Made by a program: the position numbers and the translations under genes
Source of the DNA: Chloroflexota bacterium
Lineage (GTDB): Bacteria > Chloroflexota > Dehalococcoidia > FW602-bin16
DNA: 51,592 nucleotides
Assembly (NCBI GenBank): GCA_004297765.1
Contig: SCTZ01000203.1
Location: 1-51,592, forward strand
Direction of reading: 5' to 3'
Notes under the pieces: model-generated
The model's database searches: none
Told to the model about the DNA's origin: nothing
What the model saw: only the letters and a program-made list of their open reading frames with translations
Shown here: piece after piece, positions 14,191 to 23,115 of the stretch
Numbering within the stretch: position 1 is the first letter of the stretch
Layout: each line of letters begins with the position of its first letter

Positions 14191-16332
14191 ATGAGTTGGA
14201 ACCGCAACGCTCATAGACTGACGAGTGAAGCGCGCAATACGTTTCCGAGTGGGAGCGACAAGTCACTCGAGAAGAAAGATCTGCGGGTACGGTCTCCATT
14301 TCGATCTCGCCACATTTCGGTCGTTGTAGCACTCTACGTGGGCGTAGCGCTTTGCATCGGTCTGTTTGTCATAGTTGGAAAATGGGAAGACGAGCGCGAG
14401 CGCGATAGGTTCGATGAGGATGTTGCCAGCATGACGTCTCGGCTGGAAAGAAGTCTAGCTTCTGATCGGGAGGTGCTTGGCTCCATCGGAGGGCTTTACG
14501 CTGCTTCCGTCAGTGTCGATCGCACGGAGTTTGGGGTATTTGTTGCGGGGGCTCTGTCCAGGCATCCTCATATCCAGGCTTTGGAGTGGATACCCTTCGT
14601 GCCTTCCTCAGAGCGACGCGCATACGAGGAGTCCGCGCGCGCGGATGGCTATCCCGGCTTCCAGTTCACTGAGAAGGACAGCCAGGGGAACATCGTGCCC
14701 GCCAGCGAGCGGCCTGCGTACTTCCCAGTCTACTACGTTGAACCATTGGTAGGGAACGAAGTCGCCCTCGGTTTCGATCTGGGCTCCAATCCAGAACGCC
14801 TGGAAGCACTGGAGCGAGCGCGCGATAGCGGTACGTTTGCAGCTACGTCGCGCATCACGCTGGTACAAGAGACGGGCCAGCAATTCGGTCTCTTGATCTT
14901 CCTACCGATCTATCGAAATGGTGCTTCCCCGAATACTGTGGAGGAACGTCGGGCGCTTCTCAGCGGATTCGCTTTGGCCGTATTTCGCATCGGTGACCTC
15001 ATCGAGCAATCATTCAGGAACCTGGACAGCGGACCGTACAGTGTTCGCTTGTACGATATAGGTGCTCCGGAAGGCCAATCGCTGCTCTATGCGTCAATGT
15101 CTGCTGGCGACGAAGCCGATTCAGAGTATGGATCTGGACCGAACAAGATCGTCAGATTGGAGGTCGGTGGGCGCCAGTGGTCGTTAGTTGTCTATCCAAA
15201 ATCCGGCCGCTTGCCTACTCTGGGGATGCCCATCGCAGGCGCCATCCTCGCCTTCGGACTGTTGGCGACCATGGGGTTAGTGACTTACCTTGTGCTCGCC
15301 CAGAGACAGGCTGACAAGTTGTCCCGGGCCAACACAGAACTGCGGGAGAGTGAGGAGCGATATCGTCGCCTTGTCGAGCTATTTCCCGATGCCGTCATTG
15401 TATTCAGCCAGGGCGAGGTTACCTTCGTAAACACTGCGGCGGTAAAACTGCTGGGCGCTGAGGAGGCTACGCAACTGGTGGGGCAGCCGTTGCTGCAGTT
15501 AGTGCATCCCGACTTCCGTGAAGCTTGGACACAGCGCATCCGTCTGCTAGAAGCAGGCGATGGAGTGTCTTTTATCGGGCGGAAGCTCCTCCGGCTCGAT
15601 GGAACGCCCGTTGACGTGGAGGCAGCGGCCACGCCCCTGGTCTTAAACGGCAAGATGGCAGTGCAGGCGGTCGTTCGTGACATCACCGACCGCAAGCGGG
15701 CGGAGCAATGCCTTGAACAGACCTTCGAGAAGCTACAACAAACCCTGGAGGATTCCGTCCGGACCATGGCCCGGATGGTCGAGATGCGGGATCCCTACAC
15801 GGCTGGCCATCAGGAGCGGGTAGCCGTGCTCGCCTACGCCATTGCCAAAGAGATGGGGCTGCCCGATGAGCAGATCCGGGTGATCCGCCTGGCCGCCGCC
15901 GTTCACGATCTCGGCAAGGTCAGCGTGCCGAGCGAGATCCTAAGCAAACCTGGGCGGTTGGACGAAACAGAGTTCGGCTTGGTCAAGAACCACCCTACAG
16001 CAGGTCGAGAGATACTGGAGACCATCCGATTCCCATGGCCCATCGCTACAATTGTGCTTCAACACCACGAGAGGATGAATGGTTCCGGCTATCCAACGGG
16101 TCTCAACGGCAAGGACATCCTGCTCGGAGCAAGGATCCTGGCAGTTGCCGACGTCGTCGATGCGATGTCCTCGCATCGTCCCTATCGACCAGCTCTGGGC
16201 ATTGATGCAGCCCTGAAGGAAGTAACACGCAACAAAGGCGTCCTGTACGATGTCGACGTGGTGGACGCCTTCGTGAGAATCCTGGACGCAAAACCCCTCG
16301 GCTTCTCGGTAGGAGAAGAAGTCAGTAGATAG
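14191..16332 (+). CDS. CHASE-PAS-HD-GYP membrane sensor, predicted cyclic-di-GMP phosphodiesterase
   Basis: 713 residues. One membrane helix near 43-63 (VVVALYVGVALCIGLFVIVG), an extracytoplasmic CHASE domain (about 85-290, with HIQALEWIPFVPSSER and GFDLGSNPERLEAL), and a second helix near 343-370. Then comes a PAS domain (about 390-510, ending VVRDITDRKRAEQ) and an HD-GYP domain (about 520-700) with HD at 572-573 (AAVHDLGKVS) and GYP at 633-635 (NGSGYPTG). CHASE domains bind small extracellular ligands. Its HD-GYP half closely resembles that of the gene at 11947, so the two are probably paralogues, one soluble and one membrane-bound. Confidence 0.93.
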   Translation: MSWNRNAHRLTSEARNTFPSGSDKSLEKKDLRVRSPFRSRHISVVVALYVGVALCIGLFVIVGKWEDERERDRFDEDVASMTSRLERSLASDREVLGSIGGLYAASVSVDRTEFGVFVAGALSRHPHIQALEWIPFVPSSERRAYEESARADGYPGFQFTEKDSQGNIVPASERPAYFPVYYVEPLVGNEVALGFDLGSNPERLEALERARDSGTFAATSRITLVQETGQQFGLLIFLPIYRNGASPNTVEERRALLSGFALAVFRIGDLIEQSFRNLDSGPYSVRLYDIGAPEGQSLLYASMSAGDEADSEYGSGPNKIVRLEVGGRQWSLVVYPKSGRLPTLGMPIAGAILAFGLLATMGLVTYLVLAQRQADKLSRANTELRESEERYRRLVELFPDAVIVFSQGEVTFVNTAAVKLLGAEEATQLVGQPLLQLVHPDFREAWTQRIRLLEAGDGVSFIGRKLLRLDGTPVDVEAAATPLVLNGKMAVQAVVRDITDRKRAEQCLEQTFEKLQQTLEDSVRTMARMVEMRDPYTAGHQERVAVLAYAIAKEMGLPDEQIRVIRLAAAVHDLGKVSVPSEILSKPGRLDETEFGLVKNHPTAGREILETIRFPWPIATIVLQHHERMNGSGYPTGLNGKDILLGARILAVADVVDAMSSHRPYRPALGIDAALKEVTRNKGVLYDVDVVDAFVRILDAKPLGFSVGEEVSR

Positions 16333-16430
16333 AACCGCTCATGCGTACTTCATTCCGTTTCTCCCATTCCTCTATCAGGTCCCGCCAAAGCGTGGGCGCG
16401 TCGGCACCGGTCCTGACCAAAATGTCCTAC

Positions 16431-16459
16431 TTGCCGAATGCAACCCTGCATGGTATTGT
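16431..16459 (+). promoter_or_regulatory. Possible sigma-70 type promoter upstream of the EPS cluster regulator
   Basis: TTGCCG at 16431-16436 and TATTGT at 16454-16459 are separated by 17 bases, in the 238-base gap before the HTH gene at 16571. This is the gap where the polysaccharide cluster begins, so a promoter is expected. The match is fair, not strong, and is unsupported by anything else. Confidence 0.35.
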
Positions 16460-16570
16460 AGCTCGTGGCTAAGACATAGAGATCCTATCGGTTGCTCGAT
16501 GGATGATCTTGATCGGTCCTGCTAACTGTTGGTCTATCTTGGACGGCGTTTGGGGGAGGCAAAGCGGCAA

Positions 16571-16831
16571 ATGGGCAAGTATCGCCTGAGTGATCGACGG
16601 TATACCGACCAGGATATGCTCCTCAACGCAGAAGAGGCGGCTGAATTCCTTCGGTCGAGCCGCGTCAAGATCTACCGACTGGTGAAGTCGGGGCAGTTGG
16701 TTGCCCACAAGGTTGGTGGAACGTACGTGTTCTACCTGCGCGATCTCCACGCCTACGTGCGCGGCCAGTTGGGCGCCGGACGGGATGCGCGCGACATGGA
16801 TGGCCACGAGTTGGAGTCGCCGAAACTCTAG
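16571..16831 (+). CDS. Excisionase-type (HTH_17) DNA-binding protein
   Basis: 86 residues from ATG 16571, with GGGAGG at 16554-16559. LLNAEEAAEFLRSSRVKIYR continues LVKSGQLVAHKVGGTYVFYL, a MerR-like/excisionase helix-turn-helix with its wing. Such small proteins occur as excisionases and as simple transcription regulators. No integrase or attachment site is visible, and the gene lies 33 bases before the first polysaccharide gene on the same strand, so a regulator of that cluster is more likely. An in-frame TTG at 16529 could extend it by 14 residues. Confidence 0.8.
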   Translation: MGKYRLSDRRYTDQDMLLNAEEAAEFLRSSRVKIYRLVKSGQLVAHKVGGTYVFYLRDLHAYVRGQLGAGRDARDMDGHELESPKL

Positions 16832-16864
16832 GGCGAAAGAGTGCTTCGGAAGGAGGGTAGAGTC

Positions 16865-18508
16865 GTGGAGTTGCGTCAATATGCCACGCTGGTTCAGAAA
16901 TGGTGGTGGCTGGTGCTATTGGGCTTCGTGGTGGCGGGCGCTGGGTCCTACTACGTCAGCAAGTCCCAGGTGCCCGTGTACCGCGCTTCGGTGACACTTC
17001 TGGTAGATCAGGCGCAGGACGCGAGTGGTCCCAACTACGATGCTATTCTAGCGAGCGAGCGCTTGACTAACACCTATGGCGAGTTGATCCGGAAAACACC
17101 GGTGCTATCGGCGACAATCGAAAGGGTAGAGTTGCCCTACACTCCTGCACAACTGGCCAAGCTCATCCAGGTTCAGGTCGTGCGGAACACGCAGCTCCTG
17201 GTGGTGTCTGTCGACGACATCGATCCCTTACGAGCCCAGGAGACCGCCAATACACTCGCCCAGACGTTCATCGATCAGCGGCACGAAGATCAGATCGGTC
17301 AGTTGAGTGCCTCGCGAGGGGTCCTCCGACAGCAGATCGCCGACCTGGAGAAGCAGCTCAAGGACACTAGCCAGGCTCTGGAGGCAGCCAAGGCGGCGTT
17401 TTATCCCAATACCGCTGAGATCACGCGGCTGCAGAACGTACTCTCGACGGCCCAGGTGACCTACTCGCAGTTGATCAAAGACGATAGCCAGATGCGCCTG
17501 GAAGAGGCGAGAACCCTCAACGCCGTCAGGCTGGCGGAGCCGGCCCAGACTCCTCTGCAGCCGATTTCACCCAAAGTTCTGCAGAATACGCTCCTCGCGG
17601 CCGTGGTCGGGCTGTTCCTGGCTCTCGCGGCTGCCTTCCTGATCGAATACCTGGATGATACCGTGAAGTCGGGCACCGACATCGAGCGTGTCACCAAGCT
17701 GCCTACGCTTGGGGTCGTCGGCCGCATCCCCTCCATCAAGAACGGTACGACCGCGCCGCGGGTGTTGGATGATATCGCGGCTCGCTCGTCCCTGGGTGAA
17801 TCCTACCGCATCGTGCGGGCCAACGTGGATTTCGCCTGGGCTGGTCAACCCGGACAACTCGTCATGTTCACCAGCACCAACCCGGGCGAGGGGAAGAGTA
17901 CAACGCTGGGTAACCTGGCCACGGTGTTTGCCAAAGATAGTCGCACGATCATCATGGTCGACTGCGACCTGCGACGCCCATCGCTGCATCGCGCCTTCGC
18001 CATGCAGGGGGATCGCGGTCTTACCAACCTGCTGGCCGACCATCGTGCAAAGTTGGACGACTATCTTGTGCCCACCAAGCAGCCCAATCTGTGGCTTCTG
18101 CCCAGCGGACCTATTCCGCCGAACCCCTCGGAGCTGCTGGGTTCCAATCGCATGCTCGCGATCCTGGACGAGTTAAGGCAACGCGCCGACATGGTGTTTA
18201 TCGACACGCCGCCGTTGTTGGCGGTCGCGGATCCGGCGCTCCTCGCCACGCGAGCGGATGGCGTCATCCTGATCGTTGAGGCGGGAGGGGCGCGCGTCCA
18301 ATCCATCGTCCGTGCCAACGAAGTGCTGTCACGCACCTCGGCTCGGGTGCTGGGGGTCGTCCTGAACAAGCTCAGTCGGCGTTCGAGCGAATACTACTAT
18401 CGCAACTACCATCGCTACTACGCCGCATCGCCCGTGTCGCCCAACGGCTCGAAGAAGGAGCCGGCCTTGATCGGTGGTCGCCACTCAAATGGGGGGCACC
18501 GGTTGTGA
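16865..18508 (+). CDS. Wzz/BY-kinase: polysaccharide chain-length regulator with tyrosine kinase
   Basis: 547 residues from GTG 16865, chosen because AAGGAGGG at 16850-16857 is ideally placed; a GTG at 16841 is less likely. The N-terminal Wzz domain has a membrane helix after YATLVQKWWWLVLLGFV, coiled coil around 150-190, and a second helix (LLAAVVGLFLALAAAFLIEY). The cytoplasmic BY-kinase has Walker A STNPGEGKST (337-346, Lys344), Walker A' IIMVDCDLRRPS and Walker B VFIDTPPLL. The C-terminal Tyr cluster at 510-519 (YYYRNYHRYY) is the autophosphorylation site typical of Wzc/CpsD. It controls polymer length and export in the Wzy pathway and opens the cluster. Confidence 0.94.
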   Translation: MELRQYATLVQKWWWLVLLGFVVAGAGSYYVSKSQVPVYRASVTLLVDQAQDASGPNYDAILASERLTNTYGELIRKTPVLSATIERVELPYTPAQLAKLIQVQVVRNTQLLVVSVDDIDPLRAQETANTLAQTFIDQRHEDQIGQLSASRGVLRQQIADLEKQLKDTSQALEAAKAAFYPNTAEITRLQNVLSTAQVTYSQLIKDDSQMRLEEARTLNAVRLAEPAQTPLQPISPKVLQNTLLAAVVGLFLALAAAFLIEYLDDTVKSGTDIERVTKLPTLGVVGRIPSIKNGTTAPRVLDDIAARSSLGESYRIVRANVDFAWAGQPGQLVMFTSTNPGEGKSTTLGNLATVFAKDSRTIIMVDCDLRRPSLHRAFAMQGDRGLTNLLADHRAKLDDYLVPTKQPNLWLLPSGPIPPNPSELLGSNRMLAILDELRQRADMVFIDTPPLLAVADPALLATRADGVILIVEAGGARVQSIVRANEVLSRTSARVLGVVLNKLSRRSSEYYYRNYHRYYAASPVSPNGSKKEPALIGGRHSNGGHRL

Positions 18509-18550
18509 GAAAGCGTGTGAGATGGGTCGTTGGTGCCCAGGATCCTTCTT

Positions 18551-18580
18551 CCGTCATTCCCGCATTCGCGGGAATGACGG
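18551..18580. repeat. 13-bp perfect inverted repeat of the GTCATTCCCGC type
   Basis: CCGTCATTCCCGC (18551-18563), loop ATTC, then the exact reverse complement (18568-18580), in the 121-base gap between the BY-kinase and heptose-kinase genes. GTCATTCC...GGAATGAC hairpins are widespread intergenic repeats in bacteria. No T-run follows. It may stabilise or partly terminate the upstream message. Only one copy of this exact form was noticed in the window. Confidence 0.65.
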
Positions 18581-18629
18581 GGCGGGTGAAGCTTCTCACA
18601 CATTCTCTGAGGGATAGAGGAGCTGAACG

Positions 18630-19688
18630 ATGTTGATCGCGCGCGCACCGGTCAGGATAAGCTTGGCTGGTGGTGGCACTGACTTCCCGGCCTACTTCGA
18701 GGAGCATGGCGGGCTGGTGATCTCCACGTCAATCAACCGGTATTTCTACGTCATTGTCAACCTGAACGGACAGGAGAGTGTGCAGATCACCTCGTCCGAC
18801 TACAGGACGTTCTACCGGCATCCAGCTGGCAAGCCAATACCCTGGGATGGGGATCTGTCACTGCCGAAGGCAGTGCTGCACGACTTCGGCATCGACCGAG
18901 GGATCTCCGTCTTCATTGCGTCTGAGATTCCACCTGGCACCGGTCTGGCCTCCTCCAGCGCCGCTACTGTCGCGCTGGTGAAGGCCCTGTCCACCGCGTG
19001 TGGTCAGCACCTCACCAAGGCAGAGGTTGCGCGTCTGGCCTGCCGTCTGGAGATCGACAAGCTGGGCGCGCCCATCGGTTGGCAGGATCAATTCGCCGCC
19101 GCGTTCGGTGGTCTGAACGCTATCGCCTTTTCGCGGGATGGCGTGCGAGTGGAGCCTCTGGAGCTCGCTGCAGAGACGAGGACCAGGCTGGAGAAGCGCC
19201 TGCTGCTATTCTTCACCCACGTCTCACGCAACTCGGCCACTATCTTGACCGAGCAAAAGGCGCATAGCGAGCAGAAAGTGAAGCCGGTTGTGGAATCCCT
19301 GCACGCTCTGAAGGCGATGGCGCTGGAAGTACGGCAGGCGCTCGAGTCCGATGATCTGGATCGCGTCGGAGTAATCTTGCACGAATCTTGGCAGCAGAAA
19401 AAACGGCTTGCACAGGGTATCTCGAATGCGCGCATCGATGGGGCCTACGAGACGGCCCTGGCCAACGGTGCCATCGGGGGCAAAATCACCGGAGCCGGTG
19501 GCGGCGGCTTCCTGCTGGTGTATTGCCGAGAGGAGCACCAGTCGCGCGTGGTCGAGTCCCTCGAATCTCTTGGTCTGCGGCGCATGGACTTCCGGTTTGA
19601 GGCGAGCGGTGCCAAAGTGCTGACCAACGCCCTTCCACGCTGGCAGGTCCGCGTTCGACCGTCCCTGGAGATGGTGGCAGAAAGGTGA
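18630..19688 (+). CDS. hddA: GHMP-family D-glycero-D-manno-heptose 7-phosphate kinase
   Basis: 352 residues with GAGGAG before the ATG. GHMP kinase motifs are LAGGGTDFP near 12-20, PPGTGLASSSA at 101-111 (phosphate-binding loop) and KITGAGGGGFLLVY near 285-300. The APVRISLAGGGTDFPAYFEE opening is typical of HddA and close sugar kinases, which make D-glycero-alpha-D-manno-heptose 1,7-bisphosphate. The assignment gains weight from GmhA, GmhB and a sugar-phosphate nucleotidyltransferase at 41461-43955, which complete the GDP-heptose route. Other GHMP sugar kinases, such as a fucokinase-like enzyme, are possible. The next gene starts at GTGA overlapping the stop. Confidence 0.85.
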   Translation: MLIARAPVRISLAGGGTDFPAYFEEHGGLVISTSINRYFYVIVNLNGQESVQITSSDYRTFYRHPAGKPIPWDGDLSLPKAVLHDFGIDRGISVFIASEIPPGTGLASSSAATVALVKALSTACGQHLTKAEVARLACRLEIDKLGAPIGWQDQFAAAFGGLNAIAFSRDGVRVEPLELAAETRTRLEKRLLLFFTHVSRNSATILTEQKAHSEQKVKPVVESLHALKAMALEVRQALESDDLDRVGVILHESWQQKKRLAQGISNARIDGAYETALANGAIGGKITGAGGGGFLLVYCREEHQSRVVESLESLGLRRMDFRFEASGAKVLTNALPRWQVRVRPSLEMVAER

Positions 19689-21148
19689 ATTGGATGAAGA
19701 GGCTCCCATCGGATTTGCTTACACTGCGGGTGGGGTTGGGCGTCGGCGATGTCATCGCGCTTATGCTGGCTGTCTGGTTATCCAGCGGTTTGCATTATGG
19801 CTTCGAGGCGGGGTTGGGTCCGCAATCATGGACCCGCCTGGCGTTGATTCCTATTGTGCTAGTTGCGTTGTGGCTACAGCATCTCTACGATGAGGAGTAC
19901 CTTCTAGGCGGGGTGCGCGAGTACTCCAAAGCCGTCACAGCCTGTACGTATGGTGCTCTGGCGCTCGTGGCGCTCAGTTTCATATTCGGTGGCTCGCCCA
20001 TGATTTCGCGCGAGTGGCTCGTCGTCAACTGGCTGCTCTCCGCTTTCCTGGTCTGTCTCTGGCGGTTCGGTGCACGGCGGATGGCGTACCAATTGCGCAA
20101 GCGGGGACACCTGGTGACCTCTTTGATCGTGGTAGGGGCCTCGGACCAAGGCGCTGCGATCGCCCAGCAGTTGGATGCGCCCTCCAGTTGCGGTAGCAGA
20201 GTGATCGGGTTCCTAGACGATTATCTTCCCACGGGCGCTGTTGTGACCACCACGCGCCGACATCGGGGTGGGGATCTCAGCCTACTACGCGTGCTTGGTA
20301 GCCCGGAGAACTTGCGTCAGATCGCTCAGCGACATGGTGTGCGCGAGGTGATCGTCATTCCTCACGCTCTGTCATGGGAGAGCTTCGAATCGATCGTTCG
20401 ACAGGTGGCGCTGAGCGACGGACAATTGCGCGTGCGGGTCACACCTGGTTTGTACGATGCCATGGCCACCTCGGTGCGGGCCCTTCCGCGCCGCGGCGTG
20501 CCGCTGCTGGCTCTGGAGAAAGCCCGTATCCGTGGGGTGGATCGTGTCCTGAAGGCTGCCCTGGATCGCGGCTTGACGGCCGCGGTGTTGCTTGCCCTGT
20601 CTCCGGTGCTGGCCGCGATCGTCTTCATCGGTCGAGTGCAACACAGTCCTCTTTTCGAGCGGCGCCTGGTTCTTGGGTTGGGCGGACAGCCTCGCCCGCT
20701 GTACTTGTTCGGCCCCTGGCTCTCGAAGCACGTGCTGCTGCATGGACTTCCCGCCCTGGTTGGCGTTCTGCGCGGTCATCTCAGTCTGGTTGGTCCGCGT
20801 CCCCGGCTCGTGTCGACCGCTCAGCATGGGAGCGGTGAGCCGGGCATCTTGCTGGCGATGAAGCCAGGGCTGACTGGATTGTGGCGTCTCGACGCTGGCG
20901 ACAATATGCAGCCTATCTGGGACGGGGATCTGTGGTACGTGCGTAACTACTCCATCTGGGAGGACGTGCGCATCCTATTCGAGACGCTAGTTCGCATCAA
21001 CCGCTCCATGCGAAAAGATGATAGCAAGATCGGACGCTGGCAGATTGAGCCGCCCACCGAAGAACGATCTGGCGAGGGACGCATCAGAACCGGCGTTGGC
21101 GATAGCGCATCGATGGTCGTTTTGTCTGAGCCGTCTGGGAGAGCTTGA
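19685..21148 (+). CDS. Polyprenyl-phosphate sugar-1-phosphate transferase homologue, catalytic pair missing
   Basis: 487 residues from GTG 19685 (overlaps the hddA stop). The N-terminal half has four to five predicted membrane helices and a Rossmann-like CoA-binding-type domain (SLIVVGASDQGAAIAQQL), as in WbaP/WcaJ. The C-terminal third is a bacterial sugar transferase domain (KAALDRGLTAAVLLALSPVL; VGVLRGHLSLVGPRPRL; MKPGLTGLWRL). Two essential parts are degenerate: the segment normally KFRTM reads LFGPW, followed by a deletion of about 40 residues, and the catalytic Asp-Glu of DELPQL is His353-Gly354 (LHGLPAL). It may be inactive and structural. A normal enzyme is encoded at 38275. Confidence 0.85.
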   Translation: MNWMKRLPSDLLTLRVGLGVGDVIALMLAVWLSSGLHYGFEAGLGPQSWTRLALIPIVLVALWLQHLYDEEYLLGGVREYSKAVTACTYGALALVALSFIFGGSPMISREWLVVNWLLSAFLVCLWRFGARRMAYQLRKRGHLVTSLIVVGASDQGAAIAQQLDAPSSCGSRVIGFLDDYLPTGAVVTTTRRHRGGDLSLLRVLGSPENLRQIAQRHGVREVIVIPHALSWESFESIVRQVALSDGQLRVRVTPGLYDAMATSVRALPRRGVPLLALEKARIRGVDRVLKAALDRGLTAAVLLALSPVLAAIVFIGRVQHSPLFERRLVLGLGGQPRPLYLFGPWLSKHVLLHGLPALVGVLRGHLSLVGPRPRLVSTAQHGSGEPGILLAMKPGLTGLWRLDAGDNMQPIWDGDLWYVRNYSIWEDVRILFETLVRINRSMRKDDSKIGRWQIEPPTEERSGEGRIRTGVGDSASMVVLSEPSGRA

Positions 21149-23004
21149 ACGAGCTCGCCCGGCTGGAATCGAGCAATCCAGCCCCCCGTAAGGCACAAAA
21201 GCACAGGGAAATGCAGATCGGCAAGACCACACGGATAGTCAGGGAGCGGCAGTTGTCTTCGAACGTCGCGCGCGCAGCGCTACTGCTGGTGTTGATGGCT
21301 GGCGTGGAACTGGCGGGAATGGTTCCGGAACTGAGGATAAACGTGTGGTCCATCCGGGCTCTGCGGGAAGTGGTGCGGAACGGAGTGGAGACGGCACAGC
21401 TTCCGCCGGCTCCGGATGGGAATCCGCGGGCAGCCTTAGTCATCGGGCGCGCCGCTCTTGCGCGCGGGGAAAGCGCGCAGGCGGTCGAGATGCTCAGTCG
21501 GGCGCTTCGGCGAGCGCCGAATGACGTTCTGCTCAGAGAATGGCTCGGCCGAGCCTATGAGTCCCAGGGAGATCTGCAGAAGGCCCTTATTGAATGGCAG
21601 GGCGTAAGGTCCTGGCAGGAGATGCTGGACGCGGCAGAGAGGGCCGTGTCCGCTCAGCACTGGGATGATGCCATCGCGTTGTTGGATGTCGTACAAGCGG
21701 CTCTCCCGCAAGAGACGATTGGCTATCGAGCCCAGGCCCTGGTCGGGAGGAACGAGCGGGGCAAGGCGATCGATCTACTTGGCGAATCTTTGGCGCGGTG
21801 GCCTCAATCCGGTTTCCGGCAGAGATGGCTCCTGGCGCAGGGCAACTATTTGGGGCAGGAAAAGCGTTGGATAGAGGCAGCGACGGCCTACCGCCAGGCA
21901 TCCGATGCAATCGGTGGCGAGGATTCATGGCTGGCTCTGGTGGATCTCGGCCGCGCGCTGTACTATGGCGGTCAAGGGATAGAGATGGCTCTGGCGCAGA
22001 TCGAACAGGGCATCAAGCTGAAGCCCCAGAGAGCGGATGGCTATAGCGCGGTGTCCGAGATACTCGGGGCGGAGAAGCGCTATATCGAGGCGGAAGAATG
22101 GTATCGGCAGGCAGCGGAAAAAGATCCGAACAGCCCACGGATCGTGGAGCGGCGCGTGGATAATCTCCTGGTGATAGATCGAGTGAGCGAGGCCCAGTGT
22201 GTTCTTAGTGAGGCCTCCGCGAGGTTTCCCGCGGAAGCGCGCCTCTACTATCAACTGGGACAGGTATTCGGACGGCTGGGCGATCTCGAGCAGGGGATCG
22301 CCAATGCGCAGCGGTCGGTCTCGCTCGATCGAACGGGCAATGTCGGCTACCGGCTGGCTCTGGCGACACTCCTTGAGCGCGCTGGAAGGACGGTTGAGGT
22401 CATCGCCGCGTACCGAGACGCACTGGCATTGAACGACCGAGATGCGGGAGTGCACGTGGCACTTGGGAAGGCTCTCAACAAGGCCCAACCTGGCGATCAG
22501 GCCGCGGTGGCCGAATTTCGACGGGCGGTCGAAGTCGAGCCGCACAATCCGGCCGGCTACATCGAGCTCGGGCGAATATACCAGACCCAGGCACGCTATG
22601 CCGAGGCGGAAAGCTGGTACAAACAGGCGACAGAACGTTCTCCCAAAGCCCCCTGGCCGTGGGTTATGCGCAGTGAGAACGCTTTGCTGGGAGGCAATCC
22701 ACGTCTAGCCGTGGATGTGGCGGAACAGGCAACACGCCAGTTCCCCAGCTTTGCTGCGGGGTATGTTGCGCTGGCGGAGGCCTATCAACAAGCGGGGGAT
22801 TTGACTCGGGCCGTTGTGGCGATCGAGAAATCCCTCCAACTGGGCCCGGAGGAGCACCCGCGGTACTGGGTAATTGCGGGGCAGATCTATGAATCGGTCC
22901 AGCAACGAGACAAAGCGATAACGGCCTACCAGAGGGCTGTTGCCATGGATAGCGGTAATCGCGCGGCGCAGAACGCGCTAACTCGCCTGCGGCAGAGGCA
23001 ATGA
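21145..23004 (+). CDS. Membrane-anchored tetratricopeptide repeat protein
   Basis: 619 residues if TTG 21145 (overlapping the previous stop, GGGAG nearby) is the start; ATG 21211 is an alternative that keeps the single N-terminal membrane helix (ARAALLLVLMAGVELAGM). The rest, from about residue 95 to the end, is a run of TPR-type helical hairpins, e.g. AEEWYRQAAEKDPNSPRIVE, AVAEFRRAVEVEPHNPAGYI and KAITAYQRAVAMDSGNRAAQ. TPR arrays are protein-docking scaffolds, and one in an exopolysaccharide cluster usually organises the polymerase/export complex at the membrane. The array should face outward if the N-terminus is cytoplasmic. Function beyond scaffold is not visible. Confidence 0.85.
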   Translation: MNELARLESSNPAPRKAQKHREMQIGKTTRIVRERQLSSNVARAALLLVLMAGVELAGMVPELRINVWSIRALREVVRNGVETAQLPPAPDGNPRAALVIGRAALARGESAQAVEMLSRALRRAPNDVLLREWLGRAYESQGDLQKALIEWQGVRSWQEMLDAAERAVSAQHWDDAIALLDVVQAALPQETIGYRAQALVGRNERGKAIDLLGESLARWPQSGFRQRWLLAQGNYLGQEKRWIEAATAYRQASDAIGGEDSWLALVDLGRALYYGGQGIEMALAQIEQGIKLKPQRADGYSAVSEILGAEKRYIEAEEWYRQAAEKDPNSPRIVERRVDNLLVIDRVSEAQCVLSEASARFPAEARLYYQLGQVFGRLGDLEQGIANAQRSVSLDRTGNVGYRLALATLLERAGRTVEVIAAYRDALALNDRDAGVHVALGKALNKAQPGDQAAVAEFRRAVEVEPHNPAGYIELGRIYQTQARYAEAESWYKQATERSPKAPWPWVMRSENALLGGNPRLAVDVAEQATRQFPSFAAGYVALAEAYQQAGDLTRAVVAIEKSLQLGPEEHPRYWVIAGQIYESVQQRDKAITAYQRAVAMDSGNRAAQNALTRLRQRQ

Positions 23005-23115
23005 TAGAAGGTAGGATCTCTCCGTCTCGACGGTCTATGGGGTTTCTTCTCCGGACGCCAGCTATGTCAGCGTTGCGTCCGGGCGTGCCCATCGGGAATT
23101 GCGAGCGAGGAAATC

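Noticed and set aside
16571-16831. Excisionase-type protein taken as a sign of an integrated element at 16.5 kb
   Set aside because: No integrase, attachment repeats or phage genes are nearby; the HTH is also common in ordinary small regulators.
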